Below, one piece after another: positions 48,787 through 61,042 of a DNA stretch of 64,000 nt. The first letter of the stretch is position 1, and each line of letters opens with the position of its first letter. The translations under genes and the position numbers were made by a program. Source of the DNA: Pilaira anomala (Eukaryota > Mucoromycota > Mucoromycetes > Mucorales > Mucoraceae); contig JAIXMQ010000003.1 in NCBI GenBank assembly GCA_025716855.1, positions 666,001-730,000 of the forward strand, in the 5' to 3' direction. A model generated the notes under the pieces. That model did no database searches and was not told the origin of the DNA. It was given only the letters and a program-made list of their open reading frames with translations.

Positions 48787-50410
48787 TTACTTCAGCTTTT
48801 GAAAGCAAGGTGGGATTATAGATTGGGAGGAATCCAGTTTAGCCTTCATAACAGTATAAAGCTGATCCTCCAAGGTAAGTTTGTTAATCCAAATTTGTTC
48901 CAATAAAGGAACCATCCTTTTTGTAAACTCAAAGGGGTGAACAGGGTAAAAATATTCACTTTTCTTGTTCGTCACACAAACATAACCTTTCGGATTAGTT
49001 AGTTGAAAGAAGTTGATGCTGAGGCCTAAGCAGTATAATATCATTAGTATTTACAGCTTTTTAAACCCAAGGTTTAACTTACCTGACATAATCATGCCTT
49101 CAATAGCGAGTTTATTGACAGGACAATGTTTAGAGAGATTTAAAAGCATCGACTTCATCACATCAGAAATTTTACTACTATCGTTTAACATTTTTGTGGA
49201 ATCATTCTCTGCTTTTCCCGCTTCCGCAACTCCAAGCTCATATCTGTCAAAGTATATTGTCATATCTGGGATATCTCCCGTCAACTGTCGTTCCATTTTG
49301 TTGTTAGTAGATATCTTCCTTTTTTTGTTTTTTTCTAAGCACGATGATCTACAGAGTCTTTCACTACATGTATAATAGAGAGGTTAGTACTGTGCTAAAT
49401 AGAGTTTAAATTACGTTCATACCTGCGAAACTTAAGATAGCTGCCATCAAATGATTCATCAACACAGCTCCAAACTCGTCTGGTTATATCTCTTTCATTT
49501 TCGTCTGTAATTGGTAGTAAGCCAGTGATAAACATATCAGCAGCATTTTGTAATGACATTTTTAGCCAGTACAAAGCTCGGTTTTCCAATGGATTAATGA
49601 TTTGGGTATTCAGATGTGAAAAGATTGCTCGTATATCTGTAGTTTTTGGGATAGCATCCAAAAAAGTTTGGAAGTCTGTTGGTAATGGTTGCTTTTCCTT
49701 GTTGTTGGCAGTCTCATTGATCTCATTGAGCTCATCCGCTGAGAAGTAGTCGTCCCAGTTTTGATCATTTAAGTCTAAAATCACGGAACAAACAGGGCTA
49801 GGAGATAGATTGAATAAAAAAAAAATTATTTTACATATATTATATTTAGACTTACTGCTCATAGCTAAGATTTTTTAACATAGTATACATGGTTTTTTCA
49901 ACATACTTCCCTGTCGACAGCTTCCACATCTTGGATTCGGAAAAGCTTTCATATAATTTCAGTAATTTTTTCTTATCATTGTTATTTAATGGTGTGCCTA
50001 GCTTTGACTTGCTACTGGAAGAGCTCCTTGTAGACTCGGGTATACTACTCACTGATTCAGTGTCTTGGGGGTGGTTTGCTTCGACAGTTGCTGATTCAAA
50101 TGAGGCGAGTGAATTTTTAATGATAAACCAGTTATCTCTTTCCATGATTAAGTTAATTTTCATATCTCTTGCCACAGACTTGACTCTTGTCACCCATCCG
50201 CCTTTGAATGAACGTTCATTTCCACTATTATTATGTGAGGCGATGATTTTTTCTTTAAACGCTACAACAAAATCGGACCAGGCGACTTGTTGCGTGTCAT
50301 TCTTTAACTCTAAAAGACAATTTGCAATTACTACACATTGTTAATATTTCTTTTTCGAGAAGGGCAAAGTAATTCTTACATTCTTTATAATTTATTTTTT
50401 GAATTGCCAT
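48787..50410 (-). CDS. Nuclease-like accessory protein downstream of a KDZ transposase
   Basis: Five exons join in frame to 466 residues: 50410-50380, 50330-49856, 49797-49423, 49363-49083, 49025-48787. I do not recognise a named domain. The middle carries a low-complexity Ser-rich part; the C-terminal third has Cys pairs (ERLCRSSCLEKNKK), then LTGDIPDMTIYFDRYELGVA and EAGK (about residues 322-344). The P-D followed about 14 residues later by E-x-x-K is reminiscent of a PD-(D/E)XK nuclease core, and more hydrophobic strands follow, but this is inference. The second-exon acceptor at 50330 was chosen because the nearer one (50309) creates an in-frame TAG. The gene is intact, lies 295 bp downstream of the KDZ transposase on the same strand, and may be its accessory gene. 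Confidence 0.65.
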
Positions 50411-50705
50411 TTTAGAGTTATTTCATGAGGTAGAATAAAAAAATAACTCTTTTCATTTATTCGTTTATTCTGAGAGCCACTAAGTGAATTTCCTAATACG
50501 GGATATTCCATCACCCACTTACTTTTTTTTTCCATCTTTTTTAAAAGAACTAGCTGATGTAGTTACTCGCTTCGCTCGCTGACGACCGCCTCACTGCTAG
50601 CGAGAATGTTCTTTAATTCCCAGTACATGCAGCTTGTTTAGAAAGAGTTTTTGATTTTGAAATTTATTAGACAGTGAACTACCTCTTTGGGATAAAATTA
50701 CTATC

Positions 50706-53700
50706 TTATTCTTCTTCATTTTCTACTTCTTCTACTTCATCTAATTCAACATTTCTTACTTCTTCTACTTCCAACGAAAGACAGTTTTTTGCTTTTTGCT
50801 GCGTATAGCTGGCAGCTGATTGCATTTCTTTAAGAATATACAGTTTGCCTACTTCAACTACTGTTTTTACATCCTTCTGATTCAATGTATTAATTGCTTC
50901 TTTAATAGGATCAGCTTTTAATTTTAGATTATCTAATAATCTGGCTGATTCAGTCTGATAATAAAGTTTAGATTACGTAGATCAATTTACATATAAGGTG
51001 ATTATATTACCTCCAAAAAGACAATTTCTTCACGCGCTCTCATCAACTCATGAAGGTCGAGGAAATCTTGGGAAAGATTTACTCTTTGCTTTTCATTAAA
51101 CTCTCTGAGTTTTTGTGTGCTTCTTGCAACAGTTGATAAACAATATTTGTCTTTGATATATTGAGCTAATTTTAAATTCAGTTGGTAAATTGTTGCATGC
51201 CATTCCATTACATTTAGAACTTACAAAATTCAGAATCAGTGACATGTTCATTTAGTGCTTGAATGATTGAGTTGGCAGTTGTTCGCAAGTTAGCTGCCGC
51301 TTGCATGATTCTTGCTGCTTTTCTAGTACCTTATATATTTTAAAAAAATCCGGCAATTAAAATACAGTAATACTGGTGGCTAAAATGTATAGAAAACTTA
51401 CCGTTTTTACCAGTTTTATTTAGCATGATCTCTTTCATTAGGATCATTGTGATATGATCGTAAAATAGAGTTTGATACATAGAAGCAATTTCAATGTTCA
51501 AACTCAATTCCAGATCAATCACTCTAGTATCATCTTTACTGGTTGGTCTTTTTACTCTAGTATCTATTTCATTTTCATAAAATAGTACGTCTACCAAAAT
51601 ACTATTTCTTCTTTTTGTGGTAATTCGATTTTTTTTGGGTCTAAAATAATATCATATTAAACTAATTTCTGATTTTTTGAATATTTTGTTATATTACTTA
51701 CATTATTTTGTTTTTATTTTCAATTTCATCGAAAGCAATTAATTTCAAGGAATTAGAAATATAGCTTTCGTATGAATCATTGGCGTCGGGTCTTCTATCA
51801 TTTATATTTTCTACAATATTTTTAAGGTATTTGTCTGTAATAGGTACAGACATCGATTTAACAATATCGTTCCACAGAGGAAGAGTGTTGTTGTATTTTT
51901 CTTCGGGAAAAATACCTTCTAATTCTATAATCTTTTTTTTTGTTTTTTCTATTTTTTTTTTAATTTGTGATGCTATCAGATTATAGTTAGCCATTTGGTG
52001 AAACTCTAATTTGCTACAATATAATTTCAATAAACTTACGAAGCTCCATAATTTTCAAATTAGTGAAATGTAATGCTGCTTCAGTCAGGAGAAAATGTCT
52101 ATTATCCTTCATCATTGACCGTATCATCGGGATAAACCCATCGGTATAACTCCAGTATCTTTCACTGCCTTCACCATCTATTATAAAATTTCTGTTGATT
52201 GGCATTATTATATAACAAGCTATATTTTACTAAACTTACCAGCATTTCCAAATCCTTTAACATACCTAGGATGGTATTTCAATTGACAAGACATGACATG
52301 CGCAAAAGCATGAAAGATTGGGACGGCATAAATAGCCCCCTTGTCTTTCAATTGAGGAAAAACCTCCTACAAAAATATAAATATAAATCACTTATAAGTC
52401 CTTGACGAAAGAACAAAAAAAAAATACCTCAAATCTTTTTTTGCACTGGCATACAATGTCATACATTAAACCAATCTTTTGAACAAGTAAATTGCTTCAG
52501 GAAATTGGCTAACAGCAGCAAGAGCATATTTGCGGCTATAAAGTTTGCATTATTAATAAATAAGGCTTAAAAAATTACGAGCTTCGTATTACCCTTCACC
52601 ACCATAAATGTCAAACATTTTTAATGGTACACCGTGCCGGCCACAAAAAAGACCAAAAACACCATTTTCATCAAATCTTTGATTTGTATTGCGAGCAGTA
52701 TTGCTCGCAGCCTTAAAATTGTTTTCAAGGTCTTCCAGAAAATACTAAAATGATGTAAGACATGTTAATTCTTTGAATATCAATTTTTTCATAAGTACTT
52801 ACATCTTCTTTGATGCTTCCATCACCAGTAGAATGAGGAGCGAACCTCTCTACTTCATCCTTACAGCCCCAGTACTTGGTGACAGCTCCTGGAATCCCAA
52901 AGAAGCTGGTATTGGCTTCATTGTTTATGTTTAGTCTTCCTTGACCAAAGTTGCCATCCATGCATCCAATGGCCATATCTTCAGCATTCTATAAAAGGGA
53001 ATTCATGTAAATAAAAAAAATCGAGGTTTAGATAACTTTTTCTTACAGCGCAAGCATAGCATTTAAGCTCAACCAACTTGTTTTCTTGAACCAACATTTC
53101 TTTAACGTGATACTTTGTTTTTCTGTAAAGTTGGTAACAGAAATTTAAAGTAATTTTGCTCAATTTTTTTGTCTGTTATTTATATGCTCAATGAGTTAAT
53201 TGTAGTTACAATGATACTTTTGAATTGTTTACCTCATTGTGATTATTCAAAATGAGCAAATGTTGATTCATTATGTCAGCTGAAGCATGGTTGCTGACAT
53301 GGGCATTCATTTTAAAAAGATGCAAAAAGTCTAAAAGGGCGAAATGACAACCACTTTTGGGTCTTTTTGCAGAGCTTGGAAATACCTGCATCAAGATCAT
53401 AGTTTTGACCAAAGATCTGCAATTACAGTATTTAATCTTCATTTCATGAACTATTTAAATTCATTAGATCTATATGTACAAATAACGTCAATGTATATTT
53501 ACCATTGTGTGTCATGAAGACATGTACTGAAGCCGATTGCTTTTTACAGCTACATACGACTTCAGTTAAATCATATGGTTGCTTTAAAGTGGGATCTGGG
53601 GTCCCAAAAGAAGCAGCTTCACAGAACCACTCCTTGATCACATCTTTGTGTTGTTCCCACAAAGAGCTGAAGGCGTGGCTTCTTCTAGAACTGGGAGTTG

Positions 53701-53947
53701 ATGATGGTACTTCGCCTCCCGTATCATTATCATTAATGTCACCCATGTCGCGGTCAAACGCAGAACGGATTACATTATTAACAGATATACGCTGTCTTTT
53801 CTGTTGCAATTTTCTTTCATCGAGTCTTTTGAAGACCACTTCAGCGGGATCACCTTGTTCGCTAGGATTGTTGTTCAAATATTCCGCTCTACGAATATCA
53901 TTTTTAGTTATTCTAACTCTTTTATGTGCTTTTCTAGTTCGTGCCAT
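50706..53947 (-). pseudogene. KDZ-superfamily DDE transposase with one frameshift
   Basis: Thirteen exons: 53947-53503, 53450-53233, 53172-53047, 52988-52803, 52744-52593, 52535-52428, 52366-52240, 52177-52040, 52005-51702, 51640-51402, 51329-51225, 51165-51011, 50954-50706, about 850 codons. KDZ enzymes move large DNA transposons of fungi. Seen: an N-terminal basic region and Cys cluster (CSCKK, YCNCR), then the likely DDE residues in GCMDGNFG, LMYDIVCQC and DGEGSERYWS, the second two in the usual PIFHAFAHVMSCQ...Y context, and a helical, acidic C-terminus. All joins are in frame except inside exon 6: about 52475-52485 the frame slips by one base between FPEAIYLFKR and GLMYDIVC, so one base seems lost just before the second catalytic Asp. 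Terminal repeats of the element were not found. Confidence 0.82.
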
Positions 53948-55553
53948 TTTGAAATAAATTTTATGTAATATTAAATTATGAAAAGAAAGGCTCTTTTACA
54001 CGAGGGTTGGTGTGTTACTTGATCCGTAGCCGAAGGAGTCTGAATCAATTGAATTAAAATAACTACGCGAATAAAATGAAGATATGCTCTAGCCGTTTCT
54101 TACTGCAAAAGAAGCTCGCTAAAAAGATTTTTGGGGGGGGGGGAGGGAGAATATTTCAAGGGGAAAAAATATATTCTTACGCGAGGGTAGGGGGAAAGGT
54201 TTGAGAAAAATCTAGGCGAAAAAAAAAGGTTTTTGTACGGCGGCTACACGAAAAAGTCGCTGAGGCAATTGTAGATACAGAGCCTACAGATTTTTATTGA
54301 TTAACAACCAATTAAATATATGGAAAAAACGTGACTTTTTTCGTAACCGTTAGACGGGCTCTTGTACGGAGAAGTTAAGCGGGTCGCCTAATAAATTTTT
54401 CGTACTTTAAACGGCCGGATTGTACATACTAGGTGGATTGGCGTTCAAAGCAATTTAAAAAAGCTTCTTTTTTTTTCTTTCTCCTTATCTCCTCTTTTCT
54501 CAACCTGTTTACAAGACACACTCTGTTACCTTTGTAATAGTACTGACGCTTACCTCTACTGGGTAAGGCACTACTGTAGATGCAAGTAACACAGATAGTG
54601 TTTAGTAAAGGGTAGGCTCCAATATTTCTATCGTGGCACCGACGCATATCTCTACTGGATATGGCGCTGCTATTTCCAAATGTATTGCTGACGCTACTTT
54701 TGAAAAAAGAGGGAGTAGTCTTTTTCTAGTAGCAATACTAGGAATAACTACTTTTTTTTTTATGTATACTGTAAAAATGAGAATGAAAAAAAAAAATAGA
54801 TATTTTATGAGTCTCATTCGAAAGATTCTCAATTACTAACTTTACACAATTTAGTCCATCTGGAGTCAGATTAAATATTAGATGAAGACATGGACATGTA
54901 TTATTTAGTGCTAGCATATGTGACTATAGACCTTTATTTATGCCACTGTATTTGTCTTTCTTAAAATCTTATTGAACATTGCAGGTCATAGATATACAAA
55001 ACGACAGTTGTTTTTTTTTTCTTTTTTTCGAGTCAAGTGGGTTGACCAATTAATTCGAAGGATTAGCGACGGCGTGTAAACCTGTCTCACTACAGAAAAT
55101 TGTGAAGGATATGTTCAGGCATTCATTAAGCTTTTAGGTTAAAATAGCATCTTCTTTTTCTGAATATAGTTTAAAATAAAATCTTATTTTCTATCAAACA
55201 AATGCCTGAATGAAATTTATATATGACCTGAATATATTGTTTGTTATCAAACGCATTGCCTACACCTTGATAAATTTACGATATATTACTTCGAGACTCG
55301 CCGCTTGAAACCGTACCAATATAAATCAGAAAAAGGATGACGCAATTGAGTTTGATCGCATTTCAATGGAAAATTTTTTTCACACTCTTCTTTTTATAGT
55401 TATTTAAACAAAAATTCGAGGCTTGGCGAAGGCTTGGTCTTATCTTCTTGCTTTTCCTCTTTTAAAAATCCAAAAGAAGTACAACAACTCCGGCAAAACT
55501 TCCATAAAGCATAAAATATATAAACTTCAGCATAATATTTACCCCTTATAACA
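53948..55553. other. Spacer upstream of the KDZ gene
   Basis: Contains a run of 11 G near 54133-54143, several TACGCGAGGG/TACACGAGGG-like words, and the two hairpin repeats at 54545-54665. The outer end of the KDZ element may lie here but I could not define it. No supported gene. Confidence 0.45.
54545..54665. repeat. Two related hairpin repeats
   Basis: 54545-54569 and 54641-54665 share the frame GACGC-stem-TCTACTG-stem-GGC. The five-base stems differ (TTACC/GGTAA and ATATC/GATAT) but both pair perfectly. The minus strand of both also reads PYPVE[VI], so a degenerate coding repeat is an alternative. Confidence 0.5.
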
Positions 55554-57746
55554 ATGGCCCGTGTACATCTCTTCACTTCTTCAACACAACCGTATAATTA
55601 TAAAACTGGAGGTCCCGAAAATAACTTGGTACAAGACCAACAACTGTTATTATCCGAAGACGATATTATTGATAACACTACTATAGCTGAGCAACCCTTG
55701 GATATCACTACCTCTTCTTCTTTTATTACAGCTCCTTCTTCCTCTTCTCCTCCAGAAAACTCTACTACTACTATATCTTCTACCGCTTTAACCGCTGCAT
55801 TACTACAAAACGCTCATGCTTCCGATGGCACATCACCGTTATCAAACTCAGGTATGTTATAAGTATAATAAAAAAAGTATGTATATCATATTGACGTGTG
55901 TATGCATATATCCTTTTGTTAAATAGATACGTTCCATAGTATTCAACAACAAGCACAACAACTTTCTTCTGGACTATCTTCGCCATTAGATACAGAGTCC
56001 CATGCTAAAGAAGAGGTCATGGAACAAGCTGCAGCAGCGACTGCTTTACAACTCTTGGGACTTTCTTCACAATCTGAAGATATCAAATCCAAACAACAAC
56101 AGGAACAACAACAACAACAAGAGTTAAAAGATACATCATTAGATAATGTAATGTTAATAGGTAACTATCCAGGCTTAGCTACCAATTTAGAAGATATCGA
56201 TTTAAATAGTGAAGACATGATGCAAGACTATAAACGTGGTACATGGACAAGAGAAGAAGACGAATTATTATTATCAGGTATAAAACGATATGGATACGGT
56301 AGGTGGAAAGAGATTGCAGCATCTATTCCAGGCAGAAAGGGTAAACAATTAAAACAGAGATGGGATAATACGTTGGCTTCAAAGTACGTGGATCAAGAAT
56401 GGTTGAGAAATAAAATTAAAAATGATGAAGAGCAAGCAGTAGCTACTGCGGCTGCTGTGGCTGCCGCTAATGCAGAAGCTGCTGCTGCTGTCGCACAATC
56501 TATTCCTACTACAACTAATATCAGTACCATCCCAACAATTCCTACTACCAGTGTAACACCTACAACAGTTCCAACCACTCCAACTCATATTGCTAGTACG
56601 TCTAGTTCAACTGCGATAGATACAACAGATAAAGATGATAAGACTTTAAAGTTTTTAGAGGCAACAGATTGGAATGATATCGCTTTAAAAATTACAGAAA
56701 AGGCAAGGGAAGGGGATCAACATGCGATTGAAGCTATTTTATCTCAGGCATTATTAAGTACAGTAGCACATAACCCAGCACCTGAACCCACACCATCCAC
56801 ACCTACTACACCTGCGACTAATGCAGATCATCATGAGGCCGTCGTTATGCACCCAGACCCAAACACAATTACTAATCCAAGTACTCCCACCACGACGACG
56901 ACTCCAACAACAAATGATAATTCTACAAACGACTTGAGTTTAAATTTCACTCGGTCACCTATTGATCCAAATAACCCACCACCTATCAATTTTGCTGATG
57001 CAGCAGCATTAGCGCTTTACGCACAACAACTTTCAAACAATAATAATTCTAATCAAAACAATACATTATCTGCTTCATCACTTGCAAATCATTCTTATTT
57101 TTTGACTAATCCATTTGCATCCAATGCAACTACTGATAATAACAATGCACTTTCTGCTGCAGCAGCAGCAGCAGTGGCGGCAGTAGCTCATCAAGCGCAA
57201 CAACAGCAACAGCAACAGCAACAGCAACATCAACAACAACAAACACATGATCCTAGTTATTCTTCTGTCTCTTCGCCTTCCTCTGCAACACACACAGTAG
57301 GTCAAAAGCGTCGTCGATCCGATCCAGCATTAGCAGATACACAAAGTGCGGCCATGACGATTTATGCATCCGCCACACCAATCACAACTACAGTCAATAA
57401 TCAAACACAGACAGTATATCCATGCTTATTTCCAAATTGTGGAAAGACGTTTGCACGTTTATATAATTTAAAGAGTCATTCAAGGACGCATACGGATGAT
57501 CGACCATTTGTTTGTCATGCGTGTTCAGCAGCGTTTAGTAGAAACCATGATTTAAAAAGACATTCAAAAATTCATGGAGGAGATAAACCGTATCGATGTG
57601 AAGGATGTAAAAAGAGTTTCTCCAGGCAAGTTTATTTATTTCATACTTTCGTTTTGTTTTAAACTAACCTTTATTATTATAGATTGGATGCGTTAAAAAG
57701 ACATAAAAGTAATCAGAGAAATAAACAAGGTTGTACAGAAGATTAA
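55554..57746 (+). CDS. Myb/SANT plus C2H2 zinc-finger transcription factor
   Basis: Three exons join in frame to 686 residues: 55554-55851, 55927-57625, 57683-57746. A single Myb/SANT repeat lies at about 202-252 (GTWTREEDELLLSGIKRYGY, then GRWKEIAASIPGRKGKQLKQ), and three C2H2 fingers sit at the C-terminus (CLFPNCGKTFARLYNLKSH, CHACSAAFSRNHDLKRH, CEGCKKSFSRLDALKRH). Between them are long low-complexity parts rich in Thr, Pro, Asn, Ala and Gln, including (CAG/CAA)n at about 57196-57243. Carrying both DNA-binding types in one chain is unusual. The last intron (57626-57682) starts with GC (CAG|GCAAGT); only this donor completes the third finger. Target genes cannot be guessed. Confidence 0.87.
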
Positions 57747-57977
57747 ATTTCGTTCATCTAATGTCAAGTCCATACCTATACATAAAAAAAAAAATTACAA
57801 GAAAACATAACTACGCAATAACTTGACTTTATTTATCCCATCACTATATCCCCTCTTTCTTTTTAACACTTCCCTCCATCCGACATTGTATTATTTCCAT
57901 TCATCAAGAGAAAATAAAATAAAATATATAATTTTTTTTTATTTTGCTTTTTTTTTTTTTATATAAATATATACTTT
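57747..57977. other. Convergent 3' flanks
   Basis: Short AT-rich spacer between the Myb/C2H2 gene and cullin-3; no gene. Confidence 0.5.
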
Positions 57978-60825
57978 TTATGCCAAATAATGATATGCGC
58001 GTCTACATAATAATAAAAGGAAAAATTAGTGACTAATAATAATAATAATCAATTATAATTTTTTTCTTACCTATCTTCCGCACTTCTTTCCAAATACTCT
58101 CTGTCAATTAAAGCTTCAATACGCTTTTTAATCATGACCGGATTAGGCATAAACCTAGAACTTAACTGCTTCGTGACTTCCGCAATCAAAAGATTATGTT
58201 CCATCACTTTACGATCCTTCATAATACGTACAACTGAAGCTTCAATCTGATGCTTACGTTCTTCATCCACTTTATCTTGTGTATTCTTTCTCTCACCATC
58301 CGACTCTACTTTAGATGCCAACGCTTGAATCTTGATACGTGCCATATTTGAACTAAACTCCTCATTAAACTTGAACGTATCATCCACAAGAATATCTCTT
58401 CCTTTACTCGATTTGATTAATACTTTATATTTAGCACATGCTAATGATTGTAAAGTACGTTTCAAGTCTTGATCCGCAATTTGTGTCATCTTTTTGATAT
58501 CATTCCAGCTTAAACTATCTTCAGTGTTGAATAAGAGTAAGACAACCATAGCGTAAGTAGAGACATTTAGTAAATGTTTCCCCTTTTTAAATTGCGCACG
58601 GACATCTCCTGAACCCATTTGTGGTTGCCATGTGAGTCTACGGCCGTTGTGCCGATCAAAGTAAAAGCTTTCAAATGCTTTGCATGCTTGTGTGACGGTA
58701 GGAGGCATAATGCATTTCGGTGATGCGGATAAGTTCATTGGCCAGAAAGTGGATGTCAAGACGGTGACAGAGACATCGAATTTTGGTACACCTTCAGCTG
58801 GTGGAGATTTCTCGAGGTAATCTTTAAAGTAACCATTCATTTCACTGGATAATCTCATATCTGTAAACATGCCTTCTAATTTGTTTGTGAATTGATAACC
58901 ACATTCTCTCTATATATATTTTTACGTTTTTAGTGTATTTTGGGATGAGAATTTGCGTTTTTTTTTTTACCTTTAATTTAGAAAGCATGCTTCTTTCTGC
59001 ATCATCTGATACACTTCTGTTGAATAATAAACGTTTGGCTAAATGTTGTTTATAGTAACGTTCAAATACGTCTTTATCTTGTAAGAAACGGAATAACATG
59101 ATTGTTTTATCTAATACATCGTCAATTTCATCATCCGATTTCTAAAACAAATAAATAAGCAAAAAAAAAAAAAAAAAAAAAAAAACAATAAAGACAACTA
59201 AAATACTTACACCCTTGAGTCCCTTTTTCAAATTCTCGTCAATAAACAAGGATATAAATTCAGCCGATTTCTGGTTTTCATTGATAAACTTTTCAAATGC
59301 TTCATTAAAAGCAGTTTGAAAGGATTTATCTTTTGCAGCAGCTAAATCCAGGATTTTATCAAATTTTTCTTGAAGAGCTAATACTTCTAATACCCATCGA
59401 ATGGCAATGTTGCCAGACCCCTTTTCCATGACGGATTTAGATTTTAGGTCAGAATTGATTTGTTGGTTGATTTGAGCTCCTTGTGAAAGGATATAACGAC
59501 TGATATTCGATTTCATTTCGCTCAGACCAGCTGGTACGCGTGCAAATAAACTATACATTCGTGATAAATCTAATGTTGTTTCTCTCTCTTTTAGTATATT
59601 TTGGTTCTATCACACACACACACACACACACTTTTATTTTTATTTTTTGCTTAATTTACCTCCGTATTTATCTGCCGTCAACATGCTTTCTAATCCAGAA
59701 TTCTTCATCTAAAAGGTATACGTATTAATAACCTTTGTATACACTTGGCTCTTTCGTTATAACAGTATTTACCTCCATCAATGTCTTGAGATTATTTGCT
59801 ATTAATTGAGTTTCAACAATAGTTCTGATTTTTACTTCTGTCGACATGGATAAACAATGTATTGTTCGTTCATACTCTTCTTCCAATCTTTTCTCTACCT
59901 ACAATAAAATAAAAAGTTTGTATTTTTTTTTTTTTTTTTTTTGCATATTTTACCTTTCGCATAAATTCAGGTGCATCATATGAAGAAACTAATTTTTGAC
60001 TTTCAATTTGATAAAAAGAAGTACTTGTTTCTAAATACTCAGCTTCAAAGTCTACTGCATAAACTGTATTTCCAGTAACTGGATCGTTGAGTTCAACCAA
60101 CATGGCAACAGCTGATTGAATCGAACTATGGTCAATGACATCTCCATTACGTTCCAATTGAATCTGTGTCAACATGGCTGAAATCAATTGTTTTTGTATA
60201 GGATACTTTTCTGACCTAATCACTTTATCACGAAATAAATTGAGCCCCATATCATATACACTTGGTAAATTATATTTAGGTAGTCTATCATTCTATCATA
60301 AAAAAGCAAAAGAGTTGAGTAAAAAAAAAAAACTCTCCTAAACCCTTTTTCTCCTTTTTTTTTACCAAATAATAAAGTACTTGTAAAATCAAATTGATAG
60401 CTGTAGTAAAATCATCCCAGACTTTCTTAACTGTCTTTAGAAAGGCAGCACCTGCATCGACAGTACTAGTTGATTCTGAAGATGCGTTTATAAAAGCAGG
60501 TACGATGGTCTTTTCGGCTGTGGTTTCCAAGTACTGTGCGATTTCTCTTTCGACATCGTGATACAATCGTTCTCCAAATTGTCGAATGGTTAACTTGTAT
60601 GCTGTACGATATAATAACTCATAGGATAATTCTCTTGCTTGTTGTCGAAAAATTACCGTAATCGCATCACTGATTATTTGAAAACCTTCTTCATATTCTT
60701 GTGTGTTGTCAATGGGCTAAACTTTTCTGGTTACTTTTTTTTTTTTTTAAAGAAAAAATCTCTTTATTTTTTCTACAACTTACTATACGTTTTACAGGTC
60801 TAATTTTGCCCTTTTTTAAAGACAT
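57978..60825 (-). CDS. CUL3: Cullin-3-type scaffold of an E3 ubiquitin ligase
   Basis: Nine exons join in frame to 772 residues: 60825-60784, 60716-60366, 60292-59954, 59898-59773, 59708-59660, 59587-59211, 59141-58971, 58909-58071, 58002-57978. Cullins hold the RING protein Rbx1 at the C-terminus and substrate adaptors (BTB proteins for Cul3) at the N-terminus. Seen: the N-terminal [16 protein letters not shown] block, [56 protein letters not shown], a neddylation site VVRIMKDRK (Lys about 716) and the terminal AYHYLA. Length is that of animal Cul3 (768). The last coding exon is only 25 nt. A (CA)n repeat (59611-59631) sits in the intron before exon 6, whose acceptor was set by frame. Confidence 0.93.
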
Positions 60826-61042
60826 GTTTTATTGATTTTATTGAATACAAAAGAGAGAGAGAGGGAGAAAGAAAAGGAAAAAGAAAAAGAAAAATAAATA
60901 GTCTTTTTTTGTGCTTTGCAAAAATCGAAAGGCAGGAACCACGTGACATATTTAAGGGCTCCGATCATTTTTTGCTTTAGTTTTTTCAAGGATAGGTGGT
61001 ATATAAAAAATCTTTTCTTCCTCATTTCAAAATAATTTTCTA
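60826..61042. promoter_or_regulatory. Divergent promoter with TATA box for the CX9C gene
   Basis: 217 bp between the cullin and NDUFAF8-like start codons. TATATAAAA at 61000-61008 lies 35 nt before the ATG at 61043; a purine-rich GAGA/GAAA stretch (60851-60895) lies on the cullin side. Confidence 0.55.

Noticed and set aside
50309..50330. Nearer acceptor for exon 2 of the nuclease-like gene
   Set aside because: Joining 50380 to 50309 creates an in-frame TAG at codon 11; the acceptor at 50330 keeps the frame open, so the gene is called intact.
50560..50610. GC-rich block with CTCGC...GCGAG pairing between the KDZ and nuclease-like genes
   Set aside because: Could be an element terminus or a terminator, but no matching inverted copy was found at the other side of the KDZ gene.
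55117..55211. 10-bp inverted repeat TTCAGGCATT / AATGCCTGAA
   Set aside because: Short, in AT-rich sequence, with no target duplication or further pairing; not enough to call a MITE.
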